Translations under genes and position numbers: made by a program
The notes under the pieces: model-generated
Seen by the model: only the letters and a program-made list of their open reading frames with translations
Databases searched by the model: none
What the model was told of the DNA's origin: nothing
In this document: positions 1-10,800 of the stretch, in pieces
Layout of the letters: every line of letters starts with the position of its first letter
Numbering within the stretch: position 1 is the first letter of the stretch
Assembly: GCF_034140825.1 (NCBI RefSeq)
Contig: NC_089037.1
Span: 28,983,501-29,047,500, forward strand
Source of the DNA: Oryza sativa Japonica Group
Taxonomy: Eukaryota > Streptophyta > Magnoliopsida > Poales > Poaceae
Length of the DNA: 64,000 nucleotides
Reading direction: 5' to 3'

Positions 1-563
1 CTAGCCACTTTTTGTTTGATTCTTCAAAATGATTGAATGCGTCTTGTGCTACTTGTCCTAGACAACACCAAACTGAATGCCCACAGACACAAAGCCACCA
101 ACCGCTCGTTCGTCCCTATTAGCGACCTGGTCTTACAAGCAAACAAAAGAATAGTTTAGCTTGGTCACCACTCACCTGTGTGCTGTTTAATTAAGCTTTT
201 GTTTATGTATCATGCATGGCATATGCAATCGCTTGATCTACAACTAGTTGATAGAAATAAAAAAATTGAATGCTTTTCTTTTGTTTATGAAAAAAAAAAA
301 CAAGTAATAGCTGCCTCGCTGACAATCAAATGGAGGTCATTGATACTGCCTGTATTTTCTTTCAGTTTTAAAGCATGAGTAGTAATATAAATTCACTTTC
401 TAATTGATTAATTATAGTAATATAAATTCACTTTCCAATTGATTAATTAATACTCCTGCTATTAGGGTTTTCACCTGTCAGCTTATCTTCTTGATGAGTG
501 ACTGAAACTGCTCATTCTATTTACTAAGTTTATCTGTTGCCTTATTTTCTTGCTGTTTTGCAG
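1..563 (+). other. Intron of the lipoxygenase gene
   Basis: No exon-like reading frame is seen here. The stretch is AT-rich and ends in a good acceptor (TTTTGCAG) directly before the exon that opens with [10 protein letters not shown]. It contains a 34-bp direct repeat (copies near 386-409 and 417-442, sharing TATAAATTCACTTTC and GATTAATTA). The preceding exon must lie left of the window. Confidence 0.75.
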
Positions 564-3324
564 ACATATCTGCCTAGCAAAATGCCTGCACCTTTGATCC
601 CTTACCGGCAAGAAGAACTCAACATTCTACGAGGGGACGGTAAAATTGGACCATACAAGGAGCATGACCGTATCTACCGTTATGATTACTATAACGACCT
701 TGGCCAACCAGACAAAGGCAGTAAACTAGTACGACCAGTCCTCGGTGGCAGCCAAGAACTCCCCTATCCCCGTCGAGGCAGAACTGGCCGGGCCCCAACA
801 AAGACTGGTGAGTTATAGATATCATGCATTTTCTTCAATTTGAATTTATGGCACCTTGCAACTGGTTCCCTCAAATTCTTTTCTTGCTCAATATTTTCTC
901 AGACCCAAATACAGAAAGCAGGCTTCCTCTGCTGGACTTGAACATTTATGTCCCACGCGACGAACGGTTCGGGCACCTCAAGATGTCAGACTTCCTTGGG
1001 TACTCTCTTAAGGCTATTGTTGAGGGTGTTCTCCCAATAATAAGGACCTATGTCGATACGACACCAAAGGAGTTTGATTCTTTTCAAGACATCATGGAAC
1101 TCTATGAAGGTGGATTGAAAGTGGCCAATGCCTCTGCACTAGCAGAGATCAAGAAGAGAGTTCCCTTTGAACTTATTAAGAGTCTTTTGCCAGTTGCTGG
1201 CGATCAAGTCTTGAAGTTACCCCTACCACATGTTATCAAAGGTAACCAGCTTTCTGCATGAGCATAACTCTGTATGGTTATACCTTATTGGGTAATTTGA
1301 TTCTGTTCATATTTGGTATTATCACAACTTATTGTTTATGATGTTTCAGAGGACAAATTTGCTTGGAGGACTGATGAGGAGTTTGCACGAGAAATGCTCG
1401 CAGGAGTTAACCCAGTGATGATCAAGCGTCTGACGGTTAGTAACTTCATCGTTGTAGGATATGCAAGTATGTGCATCTGTGCTCGCATAATGGAGTGAGT
1501 AATCTTTTTTTTGTTCTCCAACTGATCATAGAATTTCCCGGCAAAAAGTACTCTGGATCCAAATGTGTACGGTGACCATACCAGCAAGATCACCGAAGCT
1601 CACATTAAGCACAACATGGAGGGCCTCACGGTGCAAAATGTATGCTGAATCACTGACATACAAAGCGAAACATTTCAGCTCTAAACATGCATGCTATATC
1701 TTTGAAATGCAAATAACTCGTATATGACTATACTAGAACTGCATACACTCAGGAGATTGACCAATAAGTAACCATGCTATGCAGGCACTGAAGGGCAACA
1801 GGCTTTTCATCCTAGACCACCACGATCACTTCATGCCGTTCCTGGACAAGATCAACAAGTTGGACGGTAACTTCATATATGCGAGCAGGACCATTCTGCT
1901 CCTGAAGGACGATGGCACCCTGAAGCCCCTGGCGATCGAGCTGAGCCTGCCGCACCCCGATGGCCAGCAGCACGGCGCCGTCAGCAAGGTGTACACTCCA
2001 GCCAACACCGGCGTCGAGAGCCAAATCTGGCAGCTCGCCAAGGCTTACGCCTCCGTCAACGACTCTGCTTGGCACCAGCTGATCAGCCACTGGTACAGAG
2101 CCAGCCTCCTCTGTTTCGTTTTCTGTGTTGGAGTATGAAAAGGAGGCTCATGATGTTTTTGCATGTTGCTGCTGCAGGCTGAACACTCACGCCGTGATCG
2201 AGCCGTTCGTGATCGCGACGAACCGGCAGCTCAGCGTGGTGCACCCCGTGCACAAGCTGCTGAGCCCGCACTACCGCGACACGATGAACATCAACGCTCT
2301 GGCACGGCAGACACTCATCAACGCCGATGGCATCTTCGAGAAGACCGTCTTCCCAGGCAAGTACGCGCTCGAGATGTCCTCCGTCGTGTACAAGAACTGG
2401 AAGTTCACCGAGCAGGCTCTCCCCGTCGATCTCGTCAAGAGGTAAAACCAAAATGAATGACATCTTGCAAAGCTCTGGCTGATCAGAACACGGCAAGAAC
2501 AACGATGTGACCAGGATGGGTTTTGCTTTTGTGTGTGCAGAGGGGTGGCCGTGCCGGACCCGACGAGCCCGTACAACGTCCGGCTGCTGATCAAGGACTA
2601 CCCGTACGCCGTGGACGGGCTGGTGATCTGGTGGGCGATCGAGCGGTGGGTGGGCGAGTACCTGGCCATCTACTACCCCAACGACGGCGTGCTCCGCGGC
2701 GACGAGGAGCTGCAGGCGTGGTGGAAGGAGGTGCGCGAGGTCGGCCATGGCGACCTCAAGGACCAGGACTGGTGGCCCAAGATGGACACCGTCCAGGAGC
2801 TCACCCGGGCGTGCACCATCATCATCTGGATCGCGTCGGCGCTGCACGCGGCGGTCAACTTCGGCCAGTACCCGTACGCGGGGTTCCTCCCGAACCGGCC
2901 GACGGTGAGCCGGCGGCCGATGCCGGAGCCGGGCACCGAGGAGTACGCGAAGCTGGAGCGCGGCGGTGACGAGGCCGACCTGGTGTTCATCCACACAATC
3001 ACCAGCCAGTTCCAGACCATCCTCGGCATCTCGCTCATCGAGATCCTGTCCAAGCACTCCTCCGACGAGGTCTACCTCGGCCAACGCGACACGCCGGAGT
3101 GGACGTCGGACGCCAAGGCGCTGGACGCGTTCAAGAGGTTCGGCAGCCGGCTGGTGGATATCGAGAACCGGATCAAGGACATGAACGGCAACTCGGCGCT
3201 CAAGAACCGGAACGGGCCGGTGAAGATGCCGTACATGCTGCTGTACCCCAACACGTCGGATGTCACCAAGGAGAAGGGCCAAGGGCTCACCGCCATGGGC
3301 ATCCCCAACAGCATCTCCATCTGA
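564..3324 (+). CDS. Linoleate 9S-lipoxygenase, 5'-truncated by the window edge
   Basis: This is a plant lipoxygenase, which adds O2 to linoleic/linolenic acid in the cytosol. Visible coding exons: 564-807, 903-1241, 1350-1435, 1532-1639, 1785-2092, 2178-2441 and 2541-3324. Phases agree throughout and give about 710 C-terminal residues; the usual length is near 865, so the N-terminal PLAT barrel lies upstream. Iron ligands can be read: His codons at 2073 and 2088 (motif WHQLISH), His at 2845 and Asn at 2857 (HAAVN), and the C-terminal Ile codon at 3319 (ending SISI). Thr-Val at 2344-2349 is the pair typical of 9-lipoxygenases, where 13-enzymes carry Ser/Cys-Phe. No plastid peptide is testable here. 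Rice has several closely related 9-LOX genes near the EIN2-like gene on chromosome 3, so I do not pick a number. A possible AATAAA polyadenylation signal is at 3533. Family assignment is certain; 9-specificity is inferred. Confidence 0.96.
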
Positions 3325-3624
3325 GTCTCGCGTGCATTCTTTAGATCGATATACGTGTGCTATTGCTAGTGTTGCGCGTTTGCCGTCGTCGATTTGTTTC
3401 ATTGTTTGTATCAGTGTGCATTACCGTGATTCTTCGTAGTTCAGGGTCTCAGGGATAAGTCGTTGCAAATGTGAGTAACCTTGAGGCATGGATAATTTCA
3501 TTAGGAATTATTCACATGGAATAATGAAAGTTAATAAAATCATTTTGCTTTCAGAGTTTGTTTCAACTTTTATGATCCATATATTCCCAAATAGCGAAAC
3601 AACGTCGTTTTAGAATGCACAATT
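3325..3624. other. Lipoxygenase 3' UTR and start of spacer
   Basis: AT-rich, non-coding sequence after the lipoxygenase stop codon. The AATAAA at 3533-3538 is a plausible polyadenylation signal about 210 bp past the stop. Nothing else can be supported. Confidence 0.5.
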
Positions 3625-4381
3625 GAGCTTTTTTATCATTCTTGAGGGTGAGAGGTACCAAAATCCCATCCATTCATTGAGCCAGATCCAAGGGTTGACA
3701 AGATTTAGTATCAGGAGGTACAAGTTTCATGTGCGCACGGTACCTCCTCGCAGTCCGCATGCAATACTTGAGCGGAAGGGAAAAATTGTATTTTAGCATT
3801 CACATTCGTTCATTCTAGTGGATAGGAGCGTCTGCGTCTCCAGCGGTCCAGCCCAAACAAGCAAAGCAACCTTCTCAATCCCGACCTCGGCGGGAGTGAC
3901 GACGACGTCAGGTCGGCCTCCTTCCTACACGGTGGCTGCGTGGAGCTGGATCGATTACTGCGGTTGCGTAGTGTGAAGGCTGGTTGATTACTGCCGCGGC
4001 GCCTTTCCGCATCTCAGTGGTCCAATGCAGCGCTTGCCACTGCATCCAACAAGAGGAGAGCGGCGAGGAACGGCGCGGCATGGCGTTGAAGGGGAGGAAG
4101 CTAGGACGCATAGCGCAGCCGGCCAGAGCAAGGAAGGGGAGAGATTTGTGGCAGCTGCGGTGCAGATAGAGATTAGCAGCCGAGCAGGTTGCAAGTCGCC
4201 GGTGCGACAAGGTGATGGGAGAAGAGACACGGACCTATGCTGTGGATAAGAGTTCTCTCTCTCTCTCTCTCGTTTTTTCATCTGGTCCATCCTCACCCTG
4301 CTAAATGAACGATTGGATTTGATCCAGTACCTCCCATTACTAGTACCTCAAGGTACTATTTCAAGGGTGGTAAAAAAGCTC
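3625..4381. mobile_element. Non-autonomous MULE-like element (candidate)
   Basis: The first and last ~20 bp are inverted copies: GAGCTTTTTTATCATTCTTG at the left, and the right end read in reverse complement begins GAGCTTTTTTACCACCCTTG. Similarity continues inward at lower identity for roughly 80 bp. The middle (about 3840-4250) is GC-rich compared with the AT-rich ends, as when a host fragment has been picked up. Flanking 9-mers (3616-3624 and 4382-4390) match at 6 of 9, so a decayed Mutator-type target duplication is possible but unproven. No transposase is present. The short frames inside have no recognisable product. Confidence 0.5.
4256..4274. repeat. (TC)n microsatellite
   Basis: Simple TC dinucleotide run inside the MULE-like element. 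Confidence 0.8.
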
Positions 4382-4642
4382 TACTAAATTTGTCACAAAA
4401 GATACTTTCACGCGGCTATATATTCAATATTGAAAATCAATCTTCTCTTCTACCTTACCTCTATCCTAGTCCAACAGTAAATTGTCCTTGATTAATGGGA
4501 AATTTTCAGATGGGGGAAACTCTTATCTTGACAACGAGATACTTAATGACAGACCATCTCATCTTCCCCCGTCTACTCCCTCCAGTCGTTCCCCTCCTGT
4601 GCTCCCCTTCTTCTTCTCCCTCCTTAGCCATAGATACTTAGA

Positions 4643-4795
4643 TACTCTCTCCGTTTCACAATGTAAGTCATTCTAACATTTCCCACATTCATGTTGATGT
4701 TAATGAATCTAGACATATATATCTATATAGATTATTAACATCAATATGAATGTGGTAAATGCTAGAATGACTTACATTGTGAAACGGATAAAGTA
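4643..4795. mobile_element. Stowaway-like MITE
   Basis: The 153-bp segment folds almost end to end: TACTCTCTCCGTTTCACAAT at the left is the inverse of the right end (ATTGTGAAACGGATAAAGTA). It starts and ends in TA and carries the CTCYCTCCGT-type terminus of rice Stowaway (Tc1/mariner) MITEs. It has no coding capacity. Confidence 0.85.
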
Positions 4796-4800
4796 TTTGA

Positions 4801-5063
4801 TACTCCCTCCGTACTCGTAAAGGAAGTCGTTTAGGACAATGTTTAAGTCAAACCTTGGGAATATAAATCATGAATAACTCTCAAGTTGTTTAGTTTGAAA
4901 ATGTAAAAATTATATGAATAGATTTGTCTTGAAAAATACTTTCATAAAAGTATACATATATCACTTTTCAATGAATATTTTTATATAAATAAGAAGTCAA
5001 AGTTGTGTTTTGGAGACCGTGTCGATATCCTAAACGACTTCCTTTATGAGTATGGAGGGAGTA
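4801..5063. mobile_element. Stowaway-like MITE
   Basis: Terminal inverted repeats of about 32 bp: TACTCCCTCCGTACTCGTAA at the left against TTATGAGTATGGAGGGAGTA at the right, with AAACGACTTCCTT next to it. It lies 5 bp from the preceding MITE, so the two insertions are nearly adjacent. Confidence 0.88.
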
Positions 5064-5073
5064 TGTGAATAGG

Positions 5074-5191
5074 CATGGTGGTAATGGGACATGCCACCAG
5101 CATTAAATCTAAAGGCCTAAAGTCTGAGCGCACATGGTGGTAATGGGACATGCCACCAGCATTAAACCTAAAGGCCTAAAGTCTAAGCGCA
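5074..5191. repeat. 59-bp tandem direct repeat, 2 copies
   Basis: Two head-to-tail copies, beginning at 5074 and 5133, each starting CATGGTGGTAATGGGACATG and containing AAAGGCCTAAAGTCT. They differ at only two positions, so the duplication is recent compared with the surrounding MITEs. Confidence 0.9.
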
Positions 5192-5630
5192 CATTGATGA
5201 CAAGGACGATGAACGTCACTGGACCCATGGCCTCCTCAACTCCCCGTCCTCCGTCTCATGCTTAAGGCATGACGATGTGCACCGGATTTGACTCTCATGC
5301 AGAAAAGAGGCAAACAAGGAGAATTGATACCGACCGGCACGAATTCCTCCTCCCATAAATTGTCATTGGTGATGGAAAAGGAGACCATGAGGCTGCTATA
5401 TATGGAGCTTTGATTGGCACCTAACATGGTGAAGCGATCATGTTTCTCACCCACCTTATGTGTAGGTACGTCATATGACACATCATCTGGTTAGTACCCA
5501 TAGGTAACAACTAGTGTTGTTGCTTATAACACCGTGTCCTAGCACCTAGCCATCAACATCGATATTGACCGTTGCCACGATCTCCTCCTAGTGATGTTAT
5601 CGTGCTTCATTGTTGACGGGTGGCTTTGCT
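5192..5630. other. Spacer without a supported gene
   Basis: Only short frames on either strand and no family motif. I see no repeat structure beyond the target duplication of the next element at its right edge. Confidence 0.5.
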
Positions 5631-5929
5631 CAGGGGCGTCCTTAGGCCCATGCGGGCTGTGCGACCGAACAGGGCCCCCAAATTTCAAGGGCCCTAAAAT
5701 ATTAAGTATACCCAATATATAATAATATTAAATGCTTCAATTTTAGTAAAACTAAGCCCCCAAAACAATGCAAAAGGTGAATGATCCATTTTCCAATTTC
5801 CATCGTACAGTCGTCCGTGTCGTCGAAGTCCCAACGCCACGTCGCTTCGTCTCCTCTCCTCAGTTACTAGGCCACTAGGATCCATTTTAATATTTCGCAC
5901 GGGGACCCAATTTGTCCGGGATGCCCCTG
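5631..5929. mobile_element. hAT-superfamily MITE with 8-bp target duplication
   Basis: The element opens CAGGGGCGTCC and closes GGATGCCCCTG, the CAGGGGC-type inverted termini of hAT transposons. It is flanked by a perfect 8-bp direct repeat, GCTTTGCT, at 5623-5630 and 5930-5937, the length hAT elements generate. At 299 bp it has no room for a transposase, so it is non-autonomous. Confidence 0.9.
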
Positions 5930-5937
5930 GCTTTGCT

Positions 5938-6451
5938 CATGACAAAGACACGAGTGTGTGTCGTGGGCGTGGGATGCTGCCAAACTCACGAGGAGGAGGC
6001 ACCATAATCCTGCGACCTAGCATGGGCTGCTGCCGACTGATTTTCTCGTGTCGTCTCGTCTGCAAGCTCATCCTGGTGGGAGCACAGCACAGCAGAGAGC
6101 TAGACGAACTCACAACCCCAGGTGAACGTGGTCAAGTTGCTCAACATACACGTGCAAAGCTACTTTAGCTCCTAGAGGTTTTGCATGGGTTTAAGGGTGC
6201 CTCTCCTACGCACGACGACGACGAAAACAGGAAAGGGTGGGTGGGCACGCTTTTGCAGCTGAACTCCCCGAGATAGAGCGGTTTGATGGAACCCGAGAGA
6301 CAAAGGAGACAACGGCGTGTGTTTGGTTAATTCGGCAGCATCTTCGGCACGGGACCAGGCGTAGTATCGCGTATATGCCCTCGTCTCGACTCCGCCGTAA
6401 TCTGATTCGGCCGCGGTCTTCTTCTGGAGAATATTATGCTTGCTCATTTTA
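5938..6451. other. Spacer without a supported gene
   Basis: Mixed-composition sequence with only short open frames on both strands that lack motifs or plausible splice structure. No repeat recognised. Confidence 0.45.
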
Positions 6452-6821
6452 TGCTGTGTTTAGTTGGTGAAAAGAAAATTTTTAAGTGTCACATTAAACT
6501 TTTGATTGGATGTTAAAATGAGTTCTCAGACACGATTAAAAAACTAATTTCATAACTTGGTTGGAAACCGCGAGATGAATTTATTAAGTCTAATTAATCT
6601 TTCATTAGCACATATATGTTACTGTAGCACTTATGATTAATCATGGATTAATTAAACTCAAAATATTCGTATCGCGATTTTCATACAAACTGTATAATTA
6701 ATTTTTTTTAATTTATATTTAATGCTTATATATGTGTCTAAAATTTGATGGGAATTTTTTGAGAAAAAAAGTTTAGGGAACTAAGGTGTCCCTCCTTTCC
6801 AAACACCACCTAAACAGGCCT
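6452..6821. mobile_element. Tourist-like (PIF/Harbinger-type) MITE
   Basis: The left end, TGCTGTGTTTAG, pairs with the right end, whose reverse complement is AGGCCTGTTTAG. TTA occurs on both sides (6449-6451 and 6822-6824), the 3-bp duplication expected of PIF/Harbinger elements. The internal segment near 6565 (AAACCGCGAGATGAATTTAT) recurs inverted in the element at 38482-38798, so the two are relatives. Confidence 0.8.
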
Positions 6822-7829
6822 TTACAATCTACAAAAAAGGCACGGGCATAGCACGAGCTTTGCCCTTTTTTCTCGCGCTCGCACATCCTCTCTTTCCACA
6901 GTTCCACTAAAAAAATCCACTTCACCTAGCAGCCGCTCTCACCTCCACGCGCTCTCCGCCACCGGAGCACGAGCGCGACTGCCACCACCTCCACCGGATT
7001 CATCTCCGCCTCTTGCCGCGGCAAAGCCCCCCCAGCTTGGATTCCTCTGTTTTTTTTTCCTTTTTGCGTACGAATCTCTTGTATATCCCTCTCCTGTATG
7101 TTGCGAGAAATCAATCTAGTCCGAATGGTGTGCTCCTGCGTGCTGGAGTAGTCTAGGTATACCAGTTTTGTTCTCCAAAGCATTTGGGATTGGGTTGAAT
7201 GGAACATCTATGGTCCACGCTAGGTCCGCCCCTGGCTGTGATGGATGGAGCTTAGAGCAGGGGCAACCTAGATCAGGGGTGTCTCCCTGGGGGGTTTTCA
7301 TGGTGCTGTGGATGTTCACTAGCTTTGGAGGGTTTGATTAGGGCCTCTTGGGTCATAACAGGAGGGTTTTAAGGGACCTGGATTTGGTAAAGCATTTTTC
7401 AGGCATGTGATGCTTCTTGGGGAGGATTTCATGGTGTTGTGGATGTTCACCAGCTTTGGAGGGTTTGATTAGGGCTGCTTGGGTCACAACAGGAGGGCTT
7501 TAGGGATCTGAATTTGGTAGTCATTTCAGGCATGTGATGCTTCTTGGGGAGGATTTCATGGTGTTGTGGATGGATGTCCCCCAGGTTTGGATGGTTAGAC
7601 TTCTTCGATCACCACAAGAGCTTTGAAGAGACCTGAGTGGATAAGCATTTGATCCTTCTTGGAGGTGTTTCATGGTGTTCTAGATGTTCACCAGCTTCGG
7701 AGGGTTTGATTAGACTGCTTGAGTTAACAGTGTTCAAGGGACTGAATTTGATAAGCATGTCGGGCATTTGATCCAGTGGTGTGGATTCGTATCCATCTTT
7801 TGTTGTTATAAGATTTGCTGCCACAAAAA
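6822..7829 (+). promoter_or_regulatory. Probable promoter and 5' leader of the EIN2-like gene
   Basis: About 1 kb between the MITE and the EIN2-like start codon. The first part (6840-7080) has a pyrimidine-rich, GC-elevated stretch of the kind seen at rice transcription starts. The rest holds the degenerate tandem repeats at 7291-7785. The leader probably contains an intron, as in related genes, but I cannot place its ends without a transcript. Confidence 0.45.
7291..7785. repeat. Degenerate ~113-131-bp tandem repeats, 4 copies, in the EIN2-like leader
   Basis: Four successive units each carry TTTCATGGTGTTGTGGATG-like and GGAGGGTTTGATTAG-like blocks. The TTTCATGGTG anchors lie near 7296, 7427, 7554 and 7668. 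Copies 1 and 2 are closest; copies 3 and 4 are shorter and more diverged, so the array has decayed. It sits directly upstream of the start codon, in the leader or its intron. Confidence 0.85.
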
Positions 7830-10800
7830 ATGGAAGGTGTGCACGGTATAGAATCTCTGGCTACTGGAGATGGTTGGCATCATCTTTCCCGTACCCTTGG
7901 ACCGGTGCTCCTGATCTCGATGGGGTATATTGACCTTGGGAAGTGGGTGGAAACGATAGATGCCGGGTCTCGGTTTGGCTATGATCTCGTAATACTGGTG
8001 TTGCTTTTCAACTTGTCGGCCATTCTGTGCCAGTATCTGTCGATGTGTATCGGCATGGTCACTGGGAAAAATCTTGCGGAGGTACCACTTTGCTGACATC
8101 TGTCGTCACCTACTCACATTTCTTCAGTTTAGCTCAATGAATGGCTGTACCTTTTTTTCCTAAGTGGAAGTATTTAGTGTTACTCAGATAGCATCAACCA
8201 CATAAAAAATAGTGGGGGAGTTCTTCAATTTTTCCTCCTTTTTTTTTCTTTAGGGGGGTGGTTGATATTTCATATTCGTCATCTATCATTTTCTTCGAGA
8301 GCTGTTAACTTTTGTAACAATATTACATGAACGGAAGATTTGCCGCGAGGAGTACAGTCCATCAATATGTGTCATCCTTGGTATTCAGGCAGGATTGTCC
8401 TTGCTAACCGCGGAACTAACCATGGTATGTTCATACACTTTAGACAAGCTTTCCTCTCTCTTTTTTTTTTTTGTTAATTCTTTGTTCTAGAGTTAATTTA
8501 CCAATGTTATGCATAGTTGACCTATAGGAGCATTCACTACCAGAGAATTCAGGTTTTTGCCAGCTTTCAAACTTTTAATACTTGGTTATTTCAGCTTTCA
8601 GGCATATCAGTCGGATTCAACCTGGTCTTTGAATATGATGATCCTATCGCAGGCTTATATTTTGCTAGTGTTGTGGTCAATTTGCTACCTTACACTATGT
8701 CTTATCTGGTAAGCTTATGATTGATCTCAGAATATCTGCAGTTCTGCACCACTAAGAGCAACTCTAAGACGTTATGCCTTTACTTTATTCTAGGGCAAAC
8801 GGATGGCTGGGACATTGAATGCATGCGTAGCAGGCTTTGCACTTCTTTGTTTTGTGCTTGGTTTATTAGTCAGTCAACCAAAAATTCCAGTTGATATGAA
8901 TGCAATGTTCCCCAAGTTGAGTGGTGAAAGTGCTTATTCCTTGATGGCGCTTCTTGGCGGAAATGTAATAGCGCACAATTTTTATGTTCATTCATCAGTT
9001 GTACAGGCAAGCTCCATTTCCTTATGCTGATGCTTAAGTAAATGCTGAGATAGTGGCTTTTGTTGAACTTGTACTCCACCCATAAGTTATATATATGAGT
9101 AAATACTTCTTTAACTTGTATAACTATTCTGATCAGTCCATGAATTCTGAGGACAGTTCATTACTTGCCAATTTTTGGAAAAATGGTAGAACCTATTTTG
9201 TCCCTCATTTTTTAAAAAAATTTCCCACACTTGGCATTATAGTTTAAGGTTGGGCTGTTCAATCCAGGTTTTGAATGGACTGTTCAAAACCGGGCAATGT
9301 CAATCTTGCTGGCCATGAAGCTAATCACATAACTGAGCCTGCTGATTTCTGGTTTGCACAGGTTGACTTGACCCCAGGCTGTAGTTTAAAGTAACCGGTT
9401 TTCCTAAGTTGTGTTTTCTAATACATGATTGGTATTAGTTTTGAAATCTGCAAGGAAGCTAATTCTGGTTCATGCTAAGCCATGCAAGCATAATCCTGCA
9501 ACTTTGTGGTGTGATAATAGAAACTGGTGTGTGGGTTGGCAAACCAGAATCATGCATCCTATGCTAAGATGTGCAAGCATAATCCTGCAACTTTGTAGTA
9601 CATTCTTTCCATATTAAGAAAAGAGTAAGAAAAATATGCATAGATTGATCCAAATGCTTGATTTGTTCTTTTGCTCATGAAAAATTTCTTGCAATTTTCT
9701 CTAAGCAAATGATGATCACTAAACCTGCATTTTAAATTTATATGCCTTTTCTACAATCAACTAATAGAAAGTCAGGGGATCCAATACAGTTTTTTGTTTC
9801 TGAAGCTTAAACTTGTCATAAAACGTGTAAGTCGGTTCTACTGTACCTTTGACATTTGTGCTCTCCGTGCCATGCAGTTTTCGTAAACCCACACCATTTT
9901 CCTTTTTTATTTTTTACCTTTTGTTCTATCTGCTATGCCATGTTTTTGTTAATTCAGAAATCATTTGTGCAGGGCCAAAGACAATCTACAACTCTTTCCC
10001 TTGGTGCTCTGTTCCACGATCACCTGTTCTCAATATTGTTTATTTTCACTGGGGTTTTCCTTGTGAATTATGTCCTGATGGGCTCAGCAGCAGTTGAATC
10101 CAATAATACTCTGGTTACTTTTCAAGATTCTGTAGATTTAATGAACCAGGTTTTTGCCTCCAGTTTGCATTCTGCTTGTTTTGAGTATGAATTCTGCACC
10201 ATAGTTCCTTCATGAGTTCCTCTGAATGCCTTCTGCAGATGTTCATGAATCCGATGGCACCAATTGTTTTTTTAGTGATCCTTATCTTTTCGAGTCATGT
10301 CATCTCATTGACATCTATTATTGGCAGCCACGCAATTTTGAAGAATTTCTTTGGTGTAAACTTGCCTCATTCTGCTCATCATCTGCTACTAAAGGCCGTT
10401 GCCATGGTTCCTACTATGTACTATGCAAAGGTTGCAGGTTCTGAAGGGATATATCAGTTACTCATTATCTGCCCAGTTATCCAAGCTATGTTCCTTCCTT
10501 CATCTGTTATTCCTGTTTTCCGTGTTTCCTCATCAAGAGTTATAATGAGCAGATATAAAATATCTTTGTACGTTGAAATATTGGCCATCCTAGCATTTCT
10601 TCTTTTGCTGTTCACAAATATCATTTTTGCTGCGGAAATCCTGTTTGGTGATAGTACCTGGACAAACAACTTGAAAGGGAACACTGGAAGCCCTGTTGTA
10701 CTTCCGCATGCCATTGTAGTTCTAATTTCTTGTGCATCAATTACTTTTACGCTGTTCCTGGCTGTCACTCCACTGAAGTCAGCAAGTAATGAACCTGAAA

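Noticed and set aside
2083-3402. 439-codon open frame antisense to the lipoxygenase 3' exons
   Set aside because: It mirrors GC-rich coding sequence with strong third-position bias. Its translation is Arg/Val/Asp-rich without domains, and the sense strand is a certain gene.
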